A stretch of 7,980 bases of DNA, from NCBI GenBank assembly GCA_020846515.1, contig JADLDX010000453.1, positions 1 through 7,980 on the forward strand, in the 5' to 3' direction. Shown here in pieces: positions 6,336-7,980 of the stretch (position 1 is the stretch's first letter; each line of letters opens with the position of its first letter). The DNA is from Pirellulaceae bacterium (GTDB taxonomy: Bacteria > Planctomycetota > Planctomycetia > Pirellulales > Pirellulaceae). Below the pieces are notes generated by a model. The model did not search any database. It was not told where the DNA came from and was given only the letters and a program-made list of their open reading frames with translations. The translations under genes were made by a program, and so were the position numbers.

Positions 6336-6467
6336 TTCCGGTCGCTCAGTGGTAGGTTCATTCATATAGTTAGAAATGGCGCGAGGTTTGCGTTTCTGAC
6401 TGATGTTCGCCCCCTCAATCTTTGCAGGTCAGAAGCTCCTCACAAGCACTTTCTGTAGATAAACATC

Positions 6468-7980
6468 ATGGCTACCCCGAAGATCTCGACCGCGTCGAAT
6501 TCAAGTGCTGTTCCTTCGACGGCGTATACGACCGCGTCTGCGTATAGCCCAGCGCGATTAGAAGTGGCTACACGCAATCGATTGCCGCTCTTGTTTGGTA
6601 TCGCCGTCCTGCTGAGCAGTACGGCTTTAGCCATTTCGGGTTACCTGAGTTATGTCGCCTTCACCAGTTCCAAAATTGTGGGCTGTGGTGGAGGCATGTT
6701 TGACTGTGACCACGTTTTGCATAGTCAGTGGTCGACGATGTTAGGTCTGCCTGTGGCGGCTTGGGCCAGCAGCATGTACTTGGGCGTCCTGGCTGCATTG
6801 TTATTTTCTGCCCGAGCGGCGGTTTCCCCGGTTCCCAGCGCGTTGCGTCAGTGGACGTGGTTCATCGTGACGACAGCGGCCGTGTCGGCCGGTTTGGCCG
6901 CACTCTGGTTTACCGGCTTGCAAGTTTTTGTCCTGGAACATCTATGTCCTTGGTGCCTGGGTGCCCATACCTGTGGTTTATTGCTCTGCATCAGCACTCT
7001 CGTGTTAAGCCCCCTACCTGCCAAGGTCAAAGGTCTCGGGGCCTCGCTCGGTTTTACCGGCACACTTGGCCTGGTCGTAATTCAATTGATGACGCCAGCG
7101 CCTCCGACTTTCACCATTGAAGAATTCCCGGCGGCACCGGCTGTGGAAGGTGGCGTGGTTGAAGAGCCCGAAATGTTCGACGCTCCAGGCGAAGGCGACG
7201 AAGTGTTTATGGCCCCGGATACCGACACCAGTTCGTTAGCTAAGCCTGCCCTGCAGTTCACTCGTTCTCTAGCATGGGCACAGCCGCTGGTGGTTTGGCT
7301 GTCGCAACCCGCTTCGTTGCTGGTCAGTCAAGTTGCCCTGGCCGGGCCAAATCAACAGGCTGGGAATCAGCAGGCTGGAAAACAAGATGGCCAGCCGCCG
7401 GCGCAGGAAAAACCCAAGGACGAAGAGAAAGCCGAAAAGCCCGCCGAGCGTTTGGTGCACCTGTCGGGAGCCAACATCAAACTGCGCGTCAAACAGTGGC
7501 CGTTGATCGGCTCCCCCGACGCCAAGTACGTTTTCGTCGAACTCTTCGACTATACGTGTTCACACTGCCGAGCTACGCAAAAGGCCATCAAAGGTGCTCA
7601 AGCGCACTTCAAGGATGATCTGGCCATTGTCGTCATGGCAGTTCCGCTCAGTCGTCAGTGCAACGATACGGTGGCTAGTGATAACGCCAGCCATCGCGAG
7701 TCCTGTGAGATTTCTCAAATTGCCTTGGCGCTGTGGAAAGTGAATCCGGAAAAATATCCGGAGTTGCATGAGTGGTTGCTCACAACTTCGCCCATTCCAA
7801 CGGCTGCCGCCGCCAGGGCCAAAGCGATTCAGTTAGTGGACGCCAACGCCCTGGCCGGCCAAATGGATAACGCGGCGAAATTTATTCGCAGCCATGTCGA
7901 CATCTACCGACGCATGAAAGCCGGCCCTGTGCCTAAGCTGATCTTCGCCAATACTGTCTCAACCGGAGAGATGACCTCTC
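6468..7980 (+). CDS. VKOR - DsbA-like thioredoxin fusion, disulfide-forming membrane protein (partial)
   Basis: The frame is open from the ATG at 6468 to the window edge (504 codons, no stop), so the 3' end is missing. A stop at 6456-6458 makes this the first possible start; its Shine-Dalgarno sequence is weak. After a Ser/Thr-rich cytoplasmic tail come about five membrane segments (~40-66, 93-115, 125-150, 163-182, 188-210). These carry the vitamin K epoxide reductase set: loop cysteines C73 and C80, S86, and the active site C160-P-W-C163. A long Pro/Glu-rich linker (~212-340) contains a tandem NQQAG repeat at 295-304. A thioredoxin-fold DsbA-like domain starts near 345, with active site C364-S-H-C367, further cysteines C398 and C413, and the cis-Pro loop at P489 (VPKLIF). 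Five membrane spans place the thioredoxin domain outside the cytoplasm. VKOR would reoxidise it using quinone, doing in one chain what DsbB and DsbA do as two proteins. Confidence 0.9.
   Translation, partial: MATPKISTASNSSAVPSTAYTTASAYSPARLEVATRNRLPLLFGIAVLLSSTALAISGYLSYVAFTSSKIVGCGGGMFDCDHVLHSQWSTMLGLPVAAWASSMYLGVLAALLFSARAAVSPVPSALRQWTWFIVTTAAVSAGLAALWFTGLQVFVLEHLCPWCLGAHTCGLLLCISTLVLSPLPAKVKGLGASLGFTGTLGLVVIQLMTPAPPTFTIEEFPAAPAVEGGVVEEPEMFDAPGEGDEVFMAPDTDTSSLAKPALQFTRSLAWAQPLVVWLSQPASLLVSQVALAGPNQQAGNQQAGKQDGQPPAQEKPKDEEKAEKPAERLVHLSGANIKLRVKQWPLIGSPDAKYVFVELFDYTCSHCRATQKAIKGAQAHFKDDLAIVVMAVPLSRQCNDTVASDNASHRESCEISQIALALWKVNPEKYPELHEWLLTTSPIPTAAAARAKAIQLVDANALAGQMDNAAKFIRSHVDIYRRMKAGPVPKLIFANTVSTGEMTS

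Larger units (their letters stand above)
6053..6467. promoter_or_regulatory. Divergent intergenic region between NsrR-like and VKOR-fusion genes
   Basis: These 415 bases contain no convincing gene. They hold the promoter candidates for both neighbours plus short dyads. A leader stem may form between 6392-6400 and 6428-6436 (nine pairs including one G-U, 27-base loop), upstream of the VKOR-fusion start. The only small frame in the leader, an ATG at 6376, ends after seven codons and has no clear role. The middle of the region (about 6240-6340) is visibly AT-rich. Confidence 0.5.

Overview
This window looks like a housekeeping and redox-stress stretch of a bacterial chromosome, most likely from the Planctomycetota (Pirellulaceae-like). 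That placement is inference. It rests on a large sigma-70 factor carrying an extra N-terminal block of helix-turn-helix domains, a c-type haem DUF3365 protein, a VKOR-thioredoxin fusion, and GTAG-headed palindromic repeats between genes. Base composition is moderate, somewhat above 50% GC by eye, and coding density is ordinary. I see no phage, insertion sequence, CRISPR array, tRNA or rRNA.

Layout from left to right. Positions 1-420 hold the possible tail of an unidentified upstream gene, a terminator-like hairpin and a long leader. A plus-strand sigma-70 family gene follows (421-2091). It converges on a minus-strand gene set, and the ~200 bp between them carries three copies of one REP-like palindrome. 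One copy supplies the stop codon of the neighbouring isomerase gene. The minus-strand set, in transcription order, is an Rrf2/NsrR-type Fe-S regulator (6052-5624), a secreted DUF3365 protein with one CxxCH haem site (5612-5025), an M3-family oligoendopeptidase F (4946-3144) and a TIM-barrel sugar phosphate isomerase/epimerase-like protein (3048-2299). The first two are separated by only 11 bp and almost certainly share a transcript. The other two may be read through but have their own gaps and ribosome binding sites. Both of those genes appear to use non-ATG starts (TTG and GTG), chosen from Shine-Dalgarno spacing.

A divergent intergenic region (6053-6467) holds candidate promoters for both directions and several short dyads and repeats. 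To its right a plus-strand gene starts at 6468 and stays open to the window edge. It encodes a five-TM vitamin K epoxide reductase domain fused to a periplasmic DsbA-like thioredoxin domain, a self-contained disulfide-forming machine.

The regulator has the Asp8 plus three-Cys ligand pattern of the nitric oxide sensor NsrR. A plausible reading is that NO or redox stress controls the secreted haem protein, and possibly the divergent disulfide-oxidation gene. That link is inference. I did not find a clearly new biological system. The most distinctive items are the sigma factor architecture, the REP cluster and the NsrR-haem protein pair.
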